This document shows, piece by piece, positions 16,216 to 24,893 of a stretch of 64,000 nucleotides of DNA. The notes below the pieces were generated by a model, which did no database searches, was not told the DNA's origin, and worked only from the letters and a program-made list of their open reading frames with translations. Origin of the DNA: Xenorhabdus anantnagensis. Its GTDB lineage: Bacteria; Pseudomonadota; Gammaproteobacteria; Enterobacterales; Enterobacteriaceae. Each line of letters begins with the position of its first letter. Position 1 is the first letter of the stretch. The translations under genes and the position numbers were made by a program. The stretch covers positions 20,613 through 84,612 of the forward strand of contig NZ_JAQRFN010000019.1 in assembly GCF_028598555.1 (NCBI RefSeq), given 5' to 3'.

Positions 16216-16500
16216 GGTTTGATCCTGTTGAACAATTTGACTTCTATCAAAATTGAAACTCCATTTCCACAACATTTTGCAGTAAAAGAAATAACAAAAT
16301 GTGGTAGGAGGGGAGCATCTCCAGCAAAACATTGCAACAGTGCCAGATCGAGTCTTAATTGGTCATCACATTGGTACAACTAGCTTGCTTTTGTCCAGAA
16401 ATGAGTTAGCGATAACATAGGAATAATCGCCTAAGATTCAAGATTGCTTTGCTCATATTCCAATGACCAGAGCAACAGAGCGTGTGTGCTCCAATACAAC

Positions 16501-17417
16501 TTATTCGTCCTCAATATTCTGGTAATACACCTGCTTAATATAACGTCCGCGCCCATCGCCATGCCCTAAATCCATCGACACCAGCGCCAGTGCTTCCCGC
16601 TCGCTGAATCCTTGCGTTATATAATGCTCCCCGGATTGCTGAGCAAAATGATAACGCATACTGTGTGGCGCTTTATTACCGCTCAGTCCTGCACGTCTGA
16701 CAATATAGCGGTAACGATCGATGGCCTGCGTGATCGTCGGCTTATCAATCAGTTTACCGCCACGCCCGGTCTGCTCGCGTTCAGCATAAGCAATCGCGTG
16801 TTGCAGGGCTTCCCGATCCAGTATGACCGTCTGCCGGGGTCGTCCCCCTTTAGTACCGAACACCACCCGCACAGACGTATGCCCGTTTTCCAGTGCTTTC
16901 TTCTAGGTCGCTAACGATTTGTAGGCTTCCACCGCTTCTTTGGTACGCAGTCCCAGCACATACGCCAGTTGCATTACCGCTGCCACGCGCCGGTCTTTTT
17001 GTTCCACCTGCTGAAAAATATCCCGGAACGCACCGGTGCCAGCGCTATTTTCGTTCCCTTGCGGCTGGTATCAGCGATACCCAATGCCCGGTTACTCAGG
17101 CGGGCATTATCGGGATCAGCCAGCTTATGCTTGCCAGCGTGCGCTAAAATGGCTCGCAGCACCGACATTTCATTTTGCAGTGTCCGATAACTGAGATTGT
17201 TGGCTTTGCGTTCAGCAATGTAACGCTCAATATATTTCACCTTCAGACTGTCCATTTGCCGGAGTTTGATGCCATTGGTTTTCAAATAATCAAGGAACTG
17301 CCGGGCCATACGCTCTCGATCTGCTACGGTGACAAAACTTCCGCCCGCCTGTCGGGCATGAGTAATAAAGGCTTTTCTGAACTGCTCAACCTTTGAACGT
17401 GTCGATCCCTGCGCCAT
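16501..17417 (-). pseudogene. XerDC-type tyrosine integrase, frameshift plus amber stop
   Basis: The N-terminal SAM-like domain is intact (17417 to about 17035; TRSKVEQFRKAF ... LSYRTLQNEMSVLRAIL). Then a frameshift at about 17030-17040 moves into GAFRDIFQQVEQKD, continues LRTKEAVEAYKSLAT, and is stopped by TAG at 16903-16905 where Trp (TGG) is expected. The C-terminal part keeps APHSMRYHFAQQ and DLGHGDGRGRYIKQVY, the Arg and His/Tyr catalytic segments. With two lesions the gene is very probably dead, so the ICE must rely on an integrase outside the window. Integrases of this 'integrase domain-containing' group usually sit inside ICE cores, and a STAXI-like RNA lies upstream. Confidence 0.85.
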
Positions 17418-17832
17418 TCTCGCCTCTCCTGCTACTTTGCGTTTGTTTTATTCATTTTTAGTCGTTTTTAAAACAATTCCCTGCGTGTCGGTTCAGGTTC
17501 ACCGTTCCGTGGTGCGTCAGACAATGTGTAGCAGAGCGGGATTGTGTTGAGTTATTGCAGGAGCTCGCGGCGTGCTCAGCACGGCGATGGCATGCTCCCC
17601 GTTCAGTGCCTGATCTCATCAGGATGAACGCCTCATTATCTTGACGTGTCGTATCTCCTTTTTACTGCATCAGCCTGTTGCAAGGCAGTGGGTTGAAAAC
17701 CTGACCTAACGGTTGTTCGTTAATCAAACAGAATGTCAGTCAATGGCCTATTTTGAGTGGTTTCACTGAGTAATTCGGGGTTCAAATCGGTCGTAAAGGC
17801 AGATCAGACGTGCTCTGGACGTTGGCCGCTCG

Positions 17833-17878
17833 GCGGCGTCACTTGGTAATCGCTGCGCTTCAACACAAGTGACGCCGC
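17833..17878. repeat. Perfect 13-bp inverted repeat
   Basis: GCGGCGTCACTTG (17833-17845) and its exact reverse complement (17866-17878) flank a 20-nt spacer. It is GC-rich in an AT-rich surrounding and has no T tract, so it is a poor terminator. A binding site or a transfer-related structure is possible. Confidence 0.7.
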
Positions 17879-18051
17879 GCAGTTTTCGGGACGTTTATCG
17901 TGATGAATTGAAAATGTGAATGAATGTTGTACAGATAAAAATTGTATCGTTTGACGTAAGACAGAGCCTGTTTTGCTCTGTTGTGTGAGTAGCCGGTGAT
18001 GAGTAATACCGGGAAACTTTCATCCTCAAACGGAGGGTTAGGTGTCCGGGG

Positions 18052-18156
18052 ATATCTGCTTCCAAAAGTGCGCAGATGTACCGCATTGTAATGCTCTCCC
18101 TTGCAGGCTACGGGAGTTTTGACTTCGCCGCTTCACGCTGATCCTTGCAGGCGATA
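18052..18156 (-). ncRNA. STAXI-like structured RNA, copy B (integrase side)
   Basis: Same architecture as 3523-3628: stems ATCTGC/GCAGAT (18054-18059/18072-18077), GCAT/ATGC (18083-18086/18091-18094), CTCCC/GGGAG (18096-18100/18112-18116) and TCGCC/GGCGA (18125-18129/18150-18154). The loops GCTTCCAAA and TTGCAGGCTAC (plus-strand sense) are kept. On the minus strand it lies about 630 nt upstream of the broken XerDC-type integrase, the 'XI' of the STAXI name. Confidence 0.72.
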
Positions 18157-18330
18157 GATCATGAGTAACAGTTAAATACCTTATAGGTTAGGCTGAGTGA
18201 GGTCAAACTTTTGTCCGATATTAAGGTAGAAAAGACCGTACCATTCTTTTTCTTGATAAACATAATTCCTCGTTTGTTCATCCTCCCTTGATGCAGCTTT
18301 GTGAGATACCCTATACCCTGATTCATTCAA

Positions 18331-18565
18331 ACCTCGGACCAGTGCACCCAGCCAGATCATCGACAACACAATAAACAACGCCTCCCTTCCCCGTCATTAA
18401 ATCGTCCTCGGTATTCTGACAGCCTGCTGGATTCAACAGACTGTGGTTTTCTGAACCGTACAGGGCGGCCAGCAGAAAACTGTTTTGCCGGTGAACCACT
18501 TTCCACCAGAAGATGAGAAAATTCAGCGCAAAAATCCTAACATCAGGGTGAATACAGTCTTAAAT
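18331..18565 (-). pseudogene. Relic of the TraG C-terminal region
   Basis: About 230 nt align with 20020-20260 of the intact TraG gene, for example the shared stretches around GAACCGTACAGGGC (intact GAGCCGTACAGGGC) and CCACCAGAAG. A residual frame reads FIVLSMIWLGALV, where the intact protein has FIVLPMVWLGALA. Several indels break the reading frame. Together with the TIGR03747 relic it marks an old duplicate or a second decayed element. Confidence 0.75.
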
Positions 18566-18599
18566 TCAGAGTCCGTCACCTGTCAGGAACACGGCTTCC

Positions 18600-19025
18600 T
18601 CAGACTTTAATCTCTAACGGGGATTTATATTTAATGCCGGTTAACTCTGACAATTCGACCTCTTTTCCTGTCGTGAAAAAGAGATTTCTGCGCCTCAGAT
18701 TGTACAGATGAAGGCAATGCTCACACATATCAGTTACATTCGCTGGATTTTTGATTGCCTTGAGTGTTCTGATAGCGTATTTACCACACCGGCACCGCAC
18801 GACATAGATGGCACTGTTTTTATGGTTACCCCGTTGCGATATAGGGCGAACACCTAATACAGTAAAAAAACCATATTCATAACCCTGAACCTGCATCAGT
18901 ATGTTGATTAAATTAGGTTCTCTTTTAGTTAAACGCAAATCATACGTTGTTCTGTAAGGGATAAAATGACTGGAACGTTTTTGAATTTTCTTTCTCTTAT
19001 CATTTTTATCAGTATCACTCATCAC
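18600..19025 (-). CDS. Small basic protein with a probable zinc-binding CxC/CxxC pair
   Basis: 141 residues. A lysine-rich N-terminus is followed by a mixed domain containing VVRCRCGKY (about 78-86) and, about 20 residues on, DMCEHC. This spacing is typical of a zinc ribbon. Similar small zinc-ribbon proteins occur on phages and islands with no known role. The start may be at 19022 (second ATG). The surroundings are AT-rich decayed DNA, so expression is uncertain. Confidence 0.55.
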   Translation of the reverse strand: MMSDTDKNDKRKKIQKRSSHFIPYRTTYDLRLTKREPNLINILMQVQGYEYGFFTVLGVRPISQRGNHKNSAIYVVRCRCGKYAIRTLKAIKNPANVTDMCEHCLHLYNLRRRNLFFTTGKEVELSELTGIKYKSPLEIKV

Positions 19026-19134
19026 TTTTCCTGATCCATTTAAAAATAAATTAAAGTTTTTTCAATTTAATCTTTTTCATTATTAATTCAATAGCGAAAA
19101 AACTAAATTCAATCGGTAAATAGGATCCGAATCT

Positions 19135-19250
19135 GTGTATTCCATCGCCATAAACGGCGAAGCCTCGATGGTTTCGACCATTGAGGCTTCTATAAATCGT
19201 CTACTACCATAAACAAGAGAGTTTATATCATAGAACATGTCAAGTATAAC
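19135..19250. repeat. Stem-loop element, copy 1
   Basis: A 14-bp stem (19159-19172 with 19177-19190, one G-T mismatch) carries AAGCCTC/GAGGCTT, followed by ATCGTCTACTACC. Copy 2 has the same order: CATAAA, stem with AAGCCTC, then ATCGCCTACTCCC. Hairpins of this kind occur as ends of small antisense RNAs of Hok/Sok-like systems, but I see no toxin frame. Confidence 0.6.
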
Positions 19251-19514
19251 GCGTTTAGTCTAAATCATGCTGCGTAAAATGACATTAAGTTATTCCATTT
19301 TTTGTGATATATCTCATGAATATTAAGTCAATCAAATTACAACGTGAAATATAAAAATACAAAAAGCAGATATCACCCACTCGAATTAAAAAAGCCATAA
19401 ATAAATCCAATAATACATCTTCGTTAAATAGCTTACTAACCCGTACCGTCAAACATATTTATCCAACCTTTACCCACTGAAAAATAATATAAAAAGTAAA
19501 ATTACTCAGCAGGT

Positions 19515-19635
19515 TGGATTTGGCCATTTTTATTGTCATAAATAGCAAAGCCTCAAGAGATGCGACCCTTGAGGCTTCTATATTAAATTATCGCCTACTC
19601 CCCTAAAGAGGATATCAATATAAACATGATATTAT
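19515..19635. repeat. Stem-loop element, copy 2
   Basis: A perfect 10-bp stem (19548-19557 with 19568-19577) is followed by TCTAT and ATCGCCTACTCCCC, in the same order as copy 1. Stem bases differ from copy 1 but pair in both, as expected for a structure kept by selection. Confidence 0.6.
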
Positions 19636-19894
19636 AGCAATTCATATATAAGCCATATTGACTGAAATGGCATGCAATAATTTACTGCTTTGTGATGCTG
19701 GTCATCAGCATTGGGTATTTATGTGAATATAAAACCCAAATGGAGAAGAGTATAAATTAAAACATTAACGCGTCAGCATAACTTATTTAAATTATCGAAA
19801 TAATTATCAATAGATTAAAAAAAGGAAAATATAAAATTCAGACTCAACTTAAGGCGCAGTATCCTGCCCCTTAAGTTTTAAAGAGTAAATCTGA

Positions 19895-21409
19895 TTACTT
19901 TCCTTTAGACATCATCTTCTGCATCACCAGTTGCCCGAACATGCCGGCAGACTGCCTGACCTGACCCACACCCTGGCTCATCATGCCTGCCATATCGCCC
20001 ATCCGTACCCCGGCCCACGCTAATGCCCCCAGCCAGACCATCGGCAGGACAATAAACAGCGTACCCATCACCAGCCCCATGATTAAATCATCCGAGGTGT
20101 TCTGAATACCCGCCAGATTAAACAGGCTGTGGGTGTCTGAGCCGTACAGGGCTTCCAGTAAATGGCTGTCCAACCAACGTGCCAGTTCCCACCAGAAGGT
20201 CAGGAAATTCAGTGCGAAAATCACAAACGTCAGCGTAAAGATGGTCTTAAATTCATAGGCCGCAAACAGTACAATCAGGGGTATGAGGATATACAACGCC
20301 ATCAGGATCACCGCCTGCATCATCGGCAACGCCTGTCGCACCGCATCAAACATCGGCATACTGAGTAATCCACCCAATAAAGCCCCTGCGGAAGTGCCGA
20401 TTCGATTAGCGCCATCCAACAAGGTGGGATCGGCATTACCGCCATAGCCTGCGTAGACATAGCCCTCCTGAGAAATCGTCAGATTCACCGGGCTGACCAG
20501 ACGGCGGATCACCGCTTCCTGATAAGCCGGCGTGTTTTTACCCAGTATTTTCAGTGTCGCTGACAGGCGCAACCATAACCCCGGATCGGCCTGCGCCAGT
20601 ACCCGGTCTTTCAGACCAGTCTGGGCCGTTGACCACCAGGCCTGACACGTCGGGTATCCGCCCTGCCCGGTATAAGGCCGCCCGTTATCCCGGCTCTCCT
20701 GCCACGGAAAATCCGCCCGGGGGAGGCGGGATTGCAGCGTCCGGTAATCCCCGGCTAAAAACGTCCGACTGCCCAGCCAGCCGATATCATTCAGGATAAT
20801 CGGGTCAGTGATGTGCTCCTGATCGCGTTGTTTCCACTGATACAGGGCTAAGGCATAGCAATCGTGGGTAAAATCCTGCAATTCTGCGGCCAGAGCCGGA
20901 TTACTGATGCGGGTGTGCTGCACGTCAAAGCGCAGTTGCCGCAGATCCGGCCGGCAGGGAATGGATGCCACCGCCGCCTGTGTCAGCCCCTTGGATAACC
21001 GGTGTACCACCGCCCACCAGAGCGGCACAGCCGCTGTCTGCTTGTTCAGGCTGGACATCACCGGCGCATAGCCACTGCTATCCGGCGCTGTCGGTGTCCA
21101 GGTGCCACAGCTTTTGGCACGGGAAGTATCGTACTGAAGGGTGGTCAGGCTGACATTGACCAGCGGCACACAACACACCACCATCACGAAGAACGCGCCG
21201 TACAGGGTGTTTTCAATCCGGGCCAGCGACTGTAACCCGGCCTGACCGTCTTCTTCGCCACACTCCCGTACTTTCAGCCAGACAGCAATCACTTTTACCA
21301 CTAACGGCAGCGTAAACAGTCCGGTGGCAATCAGGATGTGCCACAGGCCATTGTTGATGACCCAGCCAAGTAGTGTCAGAAAATATTCCAGATAGCTGTT
21401 GGCTGTCAT
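19895..21409 (-). CDS. traG: TraG N-terminal domain conjugation protein
   Basis: 504 residues, an inner-membrane protein. It has hydrophobic segments at the N-terminus (about 18-40 and 70-95) and a cluster at about 345-465, with a periplasmic-type middle domain rich in Trp, Gln and Cys. It corresponds to the TraG-N family of ICE and F-type mating-pair-formation systems, and acts in mating-pair stabilisation. It overlaps by 4 nt the small membrane gene upstream. It closes the visible transfer block in the order TIGR03757-03756-03755-small-TraG, as in SPI-7-like ICEs. Confidence 0.85.
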   Translation of the reverse strand: MTANSYLEYFLTLLGWVINNGLWHILIATGLFTLPLVVKVIAVWLKVRECGEEDGQAGLQSLARIENTLYGAFFVMVVCCVPLVNVSLTTLQYDTSRAKSCGTWTPTAPDSSGYAPVMSSLNKQTAAVPLWWAVVHRLSKGLTQAAVASIPCRPDLRQLRFDVQHTRISNPALAAELQDFTHDCYALALYQWKQRDQEHITDPIILNDIGWLGSRTFLAGDYRTLQSRLPRADFPWQESRDNGRPYTGQGGYPTCQAWWSTAQTGLKDRVLAQADPGLWLRLSATLKILGKNTPAYQEAVIRRLVSPVNLTISQEGYVYAGYGGNADPTLLDGANRIGTSAGALLGGLLSMPMFDAVRQALPMMQAVILMALYILIPLIVLFAAYEFKTIFTLTFVIFALNFLTFWWELARWLDSHLLEALYGSDTHSLFNLAGIQNTSDDLIMGLVMGTLFIVLPMVWLGALAWAGVRMGDMAGMMSQGVGQVRQSAGMFGQLVMQKMMSKGK

Positions 21410-21744
21410 CGTATCTCCTCAATAGTGCCTGACAGGGCGTACTCACCCAGCAGGATAAACAGCAGGCTGGCCACCATCATTCGTATCAACATTGCGCGGT
21501 ATTCCGGCAGATGTTTTACCCGTTGCCAGGTTTTCTGCCCTCCCCAACCAAGTCCCGCATACAGGCCTGACCGCCAGACGAACCAGACTCCCCCGGTTTC
21601 GGTCACCCAGTGGTGAATGCGATTAAGTTTTTCTGCCTGATGCAGCCCGACCCAGCCTGTCGCCAAAGTGATACCCATCACCAACACGATGAGCATTGAT
21701 AACACGGCACCTTTTCTGAATACTGAATGCTTCTCTGCCATCAT
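21406..21744 (-). CDS. Small ICE membrane protein
   Basis: 112 residues with two hydrophobic segments (about 12-30 and 88-103) and a Trp/Gly-rich loop between them (GGVWFVWRSGLYAGLGWGG). Small membrane proteins occupy this place between TIGR03755 and TraG in related ICEs. No function is established. It is co-translated with traG (4-nt overlap). Confidence 0.7.
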   Translation of the reverse strand: MMAEKHSVFRKGAVLSMLIVLVMGITLATGWVGLHQAEKLNRIHHWVTETGGVWFVWRSGLYAGLGWGGQKTWQRVKHLPEYRAMLIRMMVASLLFILLGEYALSGTIEEIR

Positions 21745-21749
21745 CCGCC

Positions 21750-23174
21750 TTACCTGCGCTCACGATTGGGTGCTTCCAGCTGATAAAAACGCGCATCGGT
21801 GCTGTCCGGCACCTGTTTTTGCGGATGCATGTTGATGCGCTGGGTATCCCGCTCAATAATGGTCAGGATGGCATTACGGGACAGGGCCTGTTTCAGCTGC
21901 ATTTCATTCTTCAGGGCATTGATTTCCCTGTCCAGCGCGGCAATCCGGCGTTCCCCTTCAGCCAGCGCTTCTGACTGTGCCGCTGCATTGGGTTCAGACA
22001 TGCCGGTGATAAGCATCCGCCGCATCAGTAACGCCGTTTCGACTGTTTCCGCCATCGCCAGCTCCCCCGCTAAACGTCCCGTCAGGGCAGCTTTGTCCGG
22101 GTCTCGCTGCAACGCCTGAATGACACCTTTGGTTACCGTCAGACTGCCGGTTTTCAGTTTCGCCAGATTGACCATCGTCGGTTTTTCCGTACCGCTGACC
22201 AGCTTGACCAGCTGCTCTGTATTGGTTTGGGTATGCGCTTCCAGCATCGGAGCAAAGCCCGTACCCGCCACGGTGGTGCCCGGTTGGTGTTTCTCGCCGC
22301 CACTGGTGCAGTCTGCCGCCTGAGCACAGGTACGGATGACCCGGTCACCCAGCACACTGACCACCGCGTCGGCTGCCTCACGGGCATGGCTGAATTTACG
22401 GCAGGCACTGCCCTCACATTTCACGGAGTTGACCGATGCCTGACTCAGTACCGGCATCTGATTCATCATATTAAAACCGGCACTGGCCAAATCCCGGGTC
22501 GGGCGAATGGCATTCTGCCCCTTACCGCCCTGCCGCTGGCCGCCAATCCACGGATGTCCGCCGGCACCGGTTGCTTTGCTGCCGGCGTTATTGACACGCA
22601 CTGCATCCCCATCCCCGCCGTTAACCAGACTTTTGTATTCCTGCAAGGCCGCTGACTGAGTCCATTTATTATTCTGCGCAAAATCCATCATTTTATTGGC
22701 CATCGCCTGACAGTTGAACTGGGCCTTGTCGAACGCCACATTCGCCTGCAACACGCCGTTAGTCAGCATGTCGTACAATCCTGGGTTGGCCCGCTGGATA
22801 ATCATCGCCGGCAGGCTGGCCACAGCCCCGGTGGCCCCCTGAATCACATCACTCATCAGGTTCTTGAACCCGGCCGTGATCCCATTCAACTGATTGCTGA
22901 CGGTCGCTTTCAGGTCGAAATTGCCGCACATTAAATCCGAACGCCAGCCCAGCTCTAATCCACCGAGAGTGGTGGAACCACTGCGACTGGCCGGTTCAGA
23001 TATCACCGAACCGCCCCCTAAGGTATAGAACAGCGTATCAGACACCGCACCGCTGGCGTCTGCCCCATAGCCCAGTGCACTGCGGTTCACCTGCGGTAAG
23101 GTCAGGGACAAGCCGGTGGCATTGGCCTGTACAGACACGATGACTATCAGCCATAACGCATTTATTTTCCTCAT
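21750..23174 (-). CDS. ICE conjugation protein TIGR03755 (PFL_4711 family), TraH-like
   Basis: 474 residues with an N-terminal signal peptide (INALWLIVIVSVQANATGLS). The mature part contains GGLELGWRSDLMCGNFDLKATVSNQLN, typical of TIGR03755. A C-terminal coiled coil (about 405-450, ALDREINALKNEMQ) follows. Members are periplasmic parts of the mating-pair-formation machine. It is the gene after TIGR03756, with 14 nt between them. Confidence 0.85.
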   Translation of the reverse strand: MRKINALWLIVIVSVQANATGLSLTLPQVNRSALGYGADASGAVSDTLFYTLGGGSVISEPASRSGSTTLGGLELGWRSDLMCGNFDLKATVSNQLNGITAGFKNLMSDVIQGATGAVASLPAMIIQRANPGLYDMLTNGVLQANVAFDKAQFNCQAMANKMMDFAQNNKWTQSAALQEYKSLVNGGDGDAVRVNNAGSKATGAGGHPWIGGQRQGGKGQNAIRPTRDLASAGFNMMNQMPVLSQASVNSVKCEGSACRKFSHAREAADAVVSVLGDRVIRTCAQAADCTSGGEKHQPGTTVAGTGFAPMLEAHTQTNTEQLVKLVSGTEKPTMVNLAKLKTGSLTVTKGVIQALQRDPDKAALTGRLAGELAMAETVETALLMRRMLITGMSEPNAAAQSEALAEGERRIAALDREINALKNEMQLKQALSRNAILTIIERDTQRINMHPQKQVPDSTDARFYQLEAPNRERR

Positions 23175-23188
23175 TATTCATCCCTTGT

Positions 23189-24157
23189 TCAGATATCCGT
23201 ACTGCTGAGAAAACGCTGTCCACGCCGCTGGCAGCAACTGTAGGGCTGCCACAGGGCATACGCCTGATTGCCATCAATTGCTGCTGTGTGTTCCCCGTCC
23301 GGAAACACGGCGCAGGACTGACTTAACGTCGGTGATAACCGCTGCCATTGATGATTTTTGCTGCCGGTGTTTTCGGTGACTGATTCTGGCGGCCAGTAGC
23401 CATCGGTGCGGGTGCCTTTCAGGGTCTGATAAACATGGGGTTGCCCGACACGGGTAATGATATCTGCGACCCGTTGCGCCACCACGACTGACGCCTTGTC
23501 ATCATCCGTCTGATTAATAAACCCTGAGCGCGGATAAATATTGCCCCATACAGTGCCGGCCATCTGACTGCCCAGCTCCCGCTGACCGGGCATCAGGGCT
23601 TCCGGGTAGAACGATTCCGGTAACCCGGAGCGCCACGCCACCGAATCCAGTGTGCTGAGAAAATAAGGCACCAACGGGGTGGCGGCACTGCGACACGAAT
23701 AGCCGGGAATTTGCCCGCCTATCAGGTTAGTTGCCGGATGTCCGATGGCATCGGCATAGCTGAAACGCAGACTGGTACGCCGTTGCCCGGCAATCTGGAC
23801 ATTGTGGTTACCCCCACCGGCATTCAGGTAGGATAACGCCCCGGTCACGGTATTTTCCACGCCACCGGCGAGTTGACTAACCTGCGCCATTTCCGTCCAC
23901 GGATTACCCCCAGAGGCGTGATAGGTAGACACCACCGCTTCAGGGAGATAATGGGTCACCTTCACCGAGGTTTTCACCGTACAACCGTGCAGGCCACAGA
24001 GCAGCCAGTAACAGAGGCCACTGACCCGCCACTGAATGCAGGAGGGCGAAAGACTGCCGGCGATAATCTGGGCGGTGTTAATTGAAGCCTGTGTCACCGG
24101 CGAAAATGCCGCTATCAGGGTAATGAGCGCAGGAAAAGTTACACGTTGAAGACTCAT
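23189..24157 (-). CDS. ICE conjugation protein TIGR03756 (PFL_4710 family), TraU-like
   Basis: 322 residues. Signal peptide VTFPALITLIAAFSPVTQA, then SIQWRVSGLCYWLLCGLHGC-like Cys-rich start of the TraU group, and further cysteines (GYSCRSA, LSQSCAVFP, PYSCCQRRG) likely in disulfides. Periplasmic component of the conjugative pore. The start overlaps TIGR03757 by 4 nt. Confidence 0.85.
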   Translation of the reverse strand: MSLQRVTFPALITLIAAFSPVTQASINTAQIIAGSLSPSCIQWRVSGLCYWLLCGLHGCTVKTSVKVTHYLPEAVVSTYHASGGNPWTEMAQVSQLAGGVENTVTGALSYLNAGGGNHNVQIAGQRRTSLRFSYADAIGHPATNLIGGQIPGYSCRSAATPLVPYFLSTLDSVAWRSGLPESFYPEALMPGQRELGSQMAGTVWGNIYPRSGFINQTDDDKASVVVAQRVADIITRVGQPHVYQTLKGTRTDGYWPPESVTENTGSKNHQWQRLSPTLSQSCAVFPDGEHTAAIDGNQAYALWQPYSCCQRRGQRFLSSTDI

Positions 24158-24546
24158 GGCTGATGTTGCTCCCTGAGTGCGCGGGCTTTTTCCACATCTG
24201 CCGTACCGTATACCACCTCCCGATCATCAAAGACCACCGCCGGATACTTCTGCACACCGGATTGCCATGCCTGTACCACGGCACGGTAAGCCTTGATGAG
24301 TTGTTGTTCCTGCTGGCGCCATTGCGGTGATTGCAATATTGCCTGCGCTTGCTTTGTGGCTTGCCGGGGATCGACAGAGAGTTGATCGAAGACTTGTCTT
24401 TGCTGTTGCTCAGCACTATCCAGCCAGACGATATGACTGTCCGGTGTCAGATTCACCGGCGGATGCTGACGGTCAGTATACACCACCGTGCCCGCACTCC
24501 CTGCTCCACTCCATCCCAGCAAAAACACTAAATACAGCTTTTTCAT
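24154..24546 (-). CDS. ICE conjugation protein TIGR03757 (PFL_4709 family)
   Basis: 130 residues. Signal peptide KKLYLVFLLGWSGAGSAG, then VVYTDRQHPPVNL, a central helix (DSAEQQQRQVFDQL) and the C-terminal YPAVVFDDREVVYGTADVEKA, typical of the family and reminiscent of TrbC/TraW-like thioredoxin-related folds without the CxxC. First gene of the TIGR03757-TraG block. The T6SS cargo on the plus strand starts upstream of it, in divergent orientation. Confidence 0.85.
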   Translation of the reverse strand: MKKLYLVFLLGWSGAGSAGTVVYTDRQHPPVNLTPDSHIVWLDSAEQQQRQVFDQLSVDPRQATKQAQAILQSPQWRQQEQQLIKAYRAVVQAWQSGVQKYPAVVFDDREVVYGTADVEKARALREQHQP

Positions 24547-24893
24547 CCTCTCCGCCCCGGTTGCAAACCCTCAGACCAGCGTGAAGCAAGCCACGGTAAA
24601 AGTCAGCCCGTAACTGATTTTCCGAAAATGAAAATTAACGCCCCGATTCATTGAGGCATTTCCGACAAGCCAAGGTAATAACGGCCCGGCTTAACCGGAT
24701 GACAAAATTTGTTATGAACTTAATGAAAAATATGCCGATAAAACAATCAGCCCATCCTCATAATGAGCAAAAAAGGCAGGCATACCGAATGGGCTTTGCC
24801 TGTCCCTTTTCTGTCCGGATATCGGGAGGCATAAGTCAGCGAAAACCGGAAGGAGAACAACAAAAAGCCCATGACAATAAGGAAAATGACACC

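Larger units (their letters stand above)
19026..19894. other. AT-rich 869-nt interval with a duplicated stem-loop element
   Basis: No gene is seen. Two related copies of a roughly 110-nt element lie at about 19135-19250 and 19515-19635, listed separately. The rest is AT-rich with no recognisable motif. Confidence 0.5.

Noticed and set aside
24651..24893. VgrG starting at 24651
   Set aside because: The extra 81 residues are unlike VgrG. ATG 24894 has a good ribosome-binding site.
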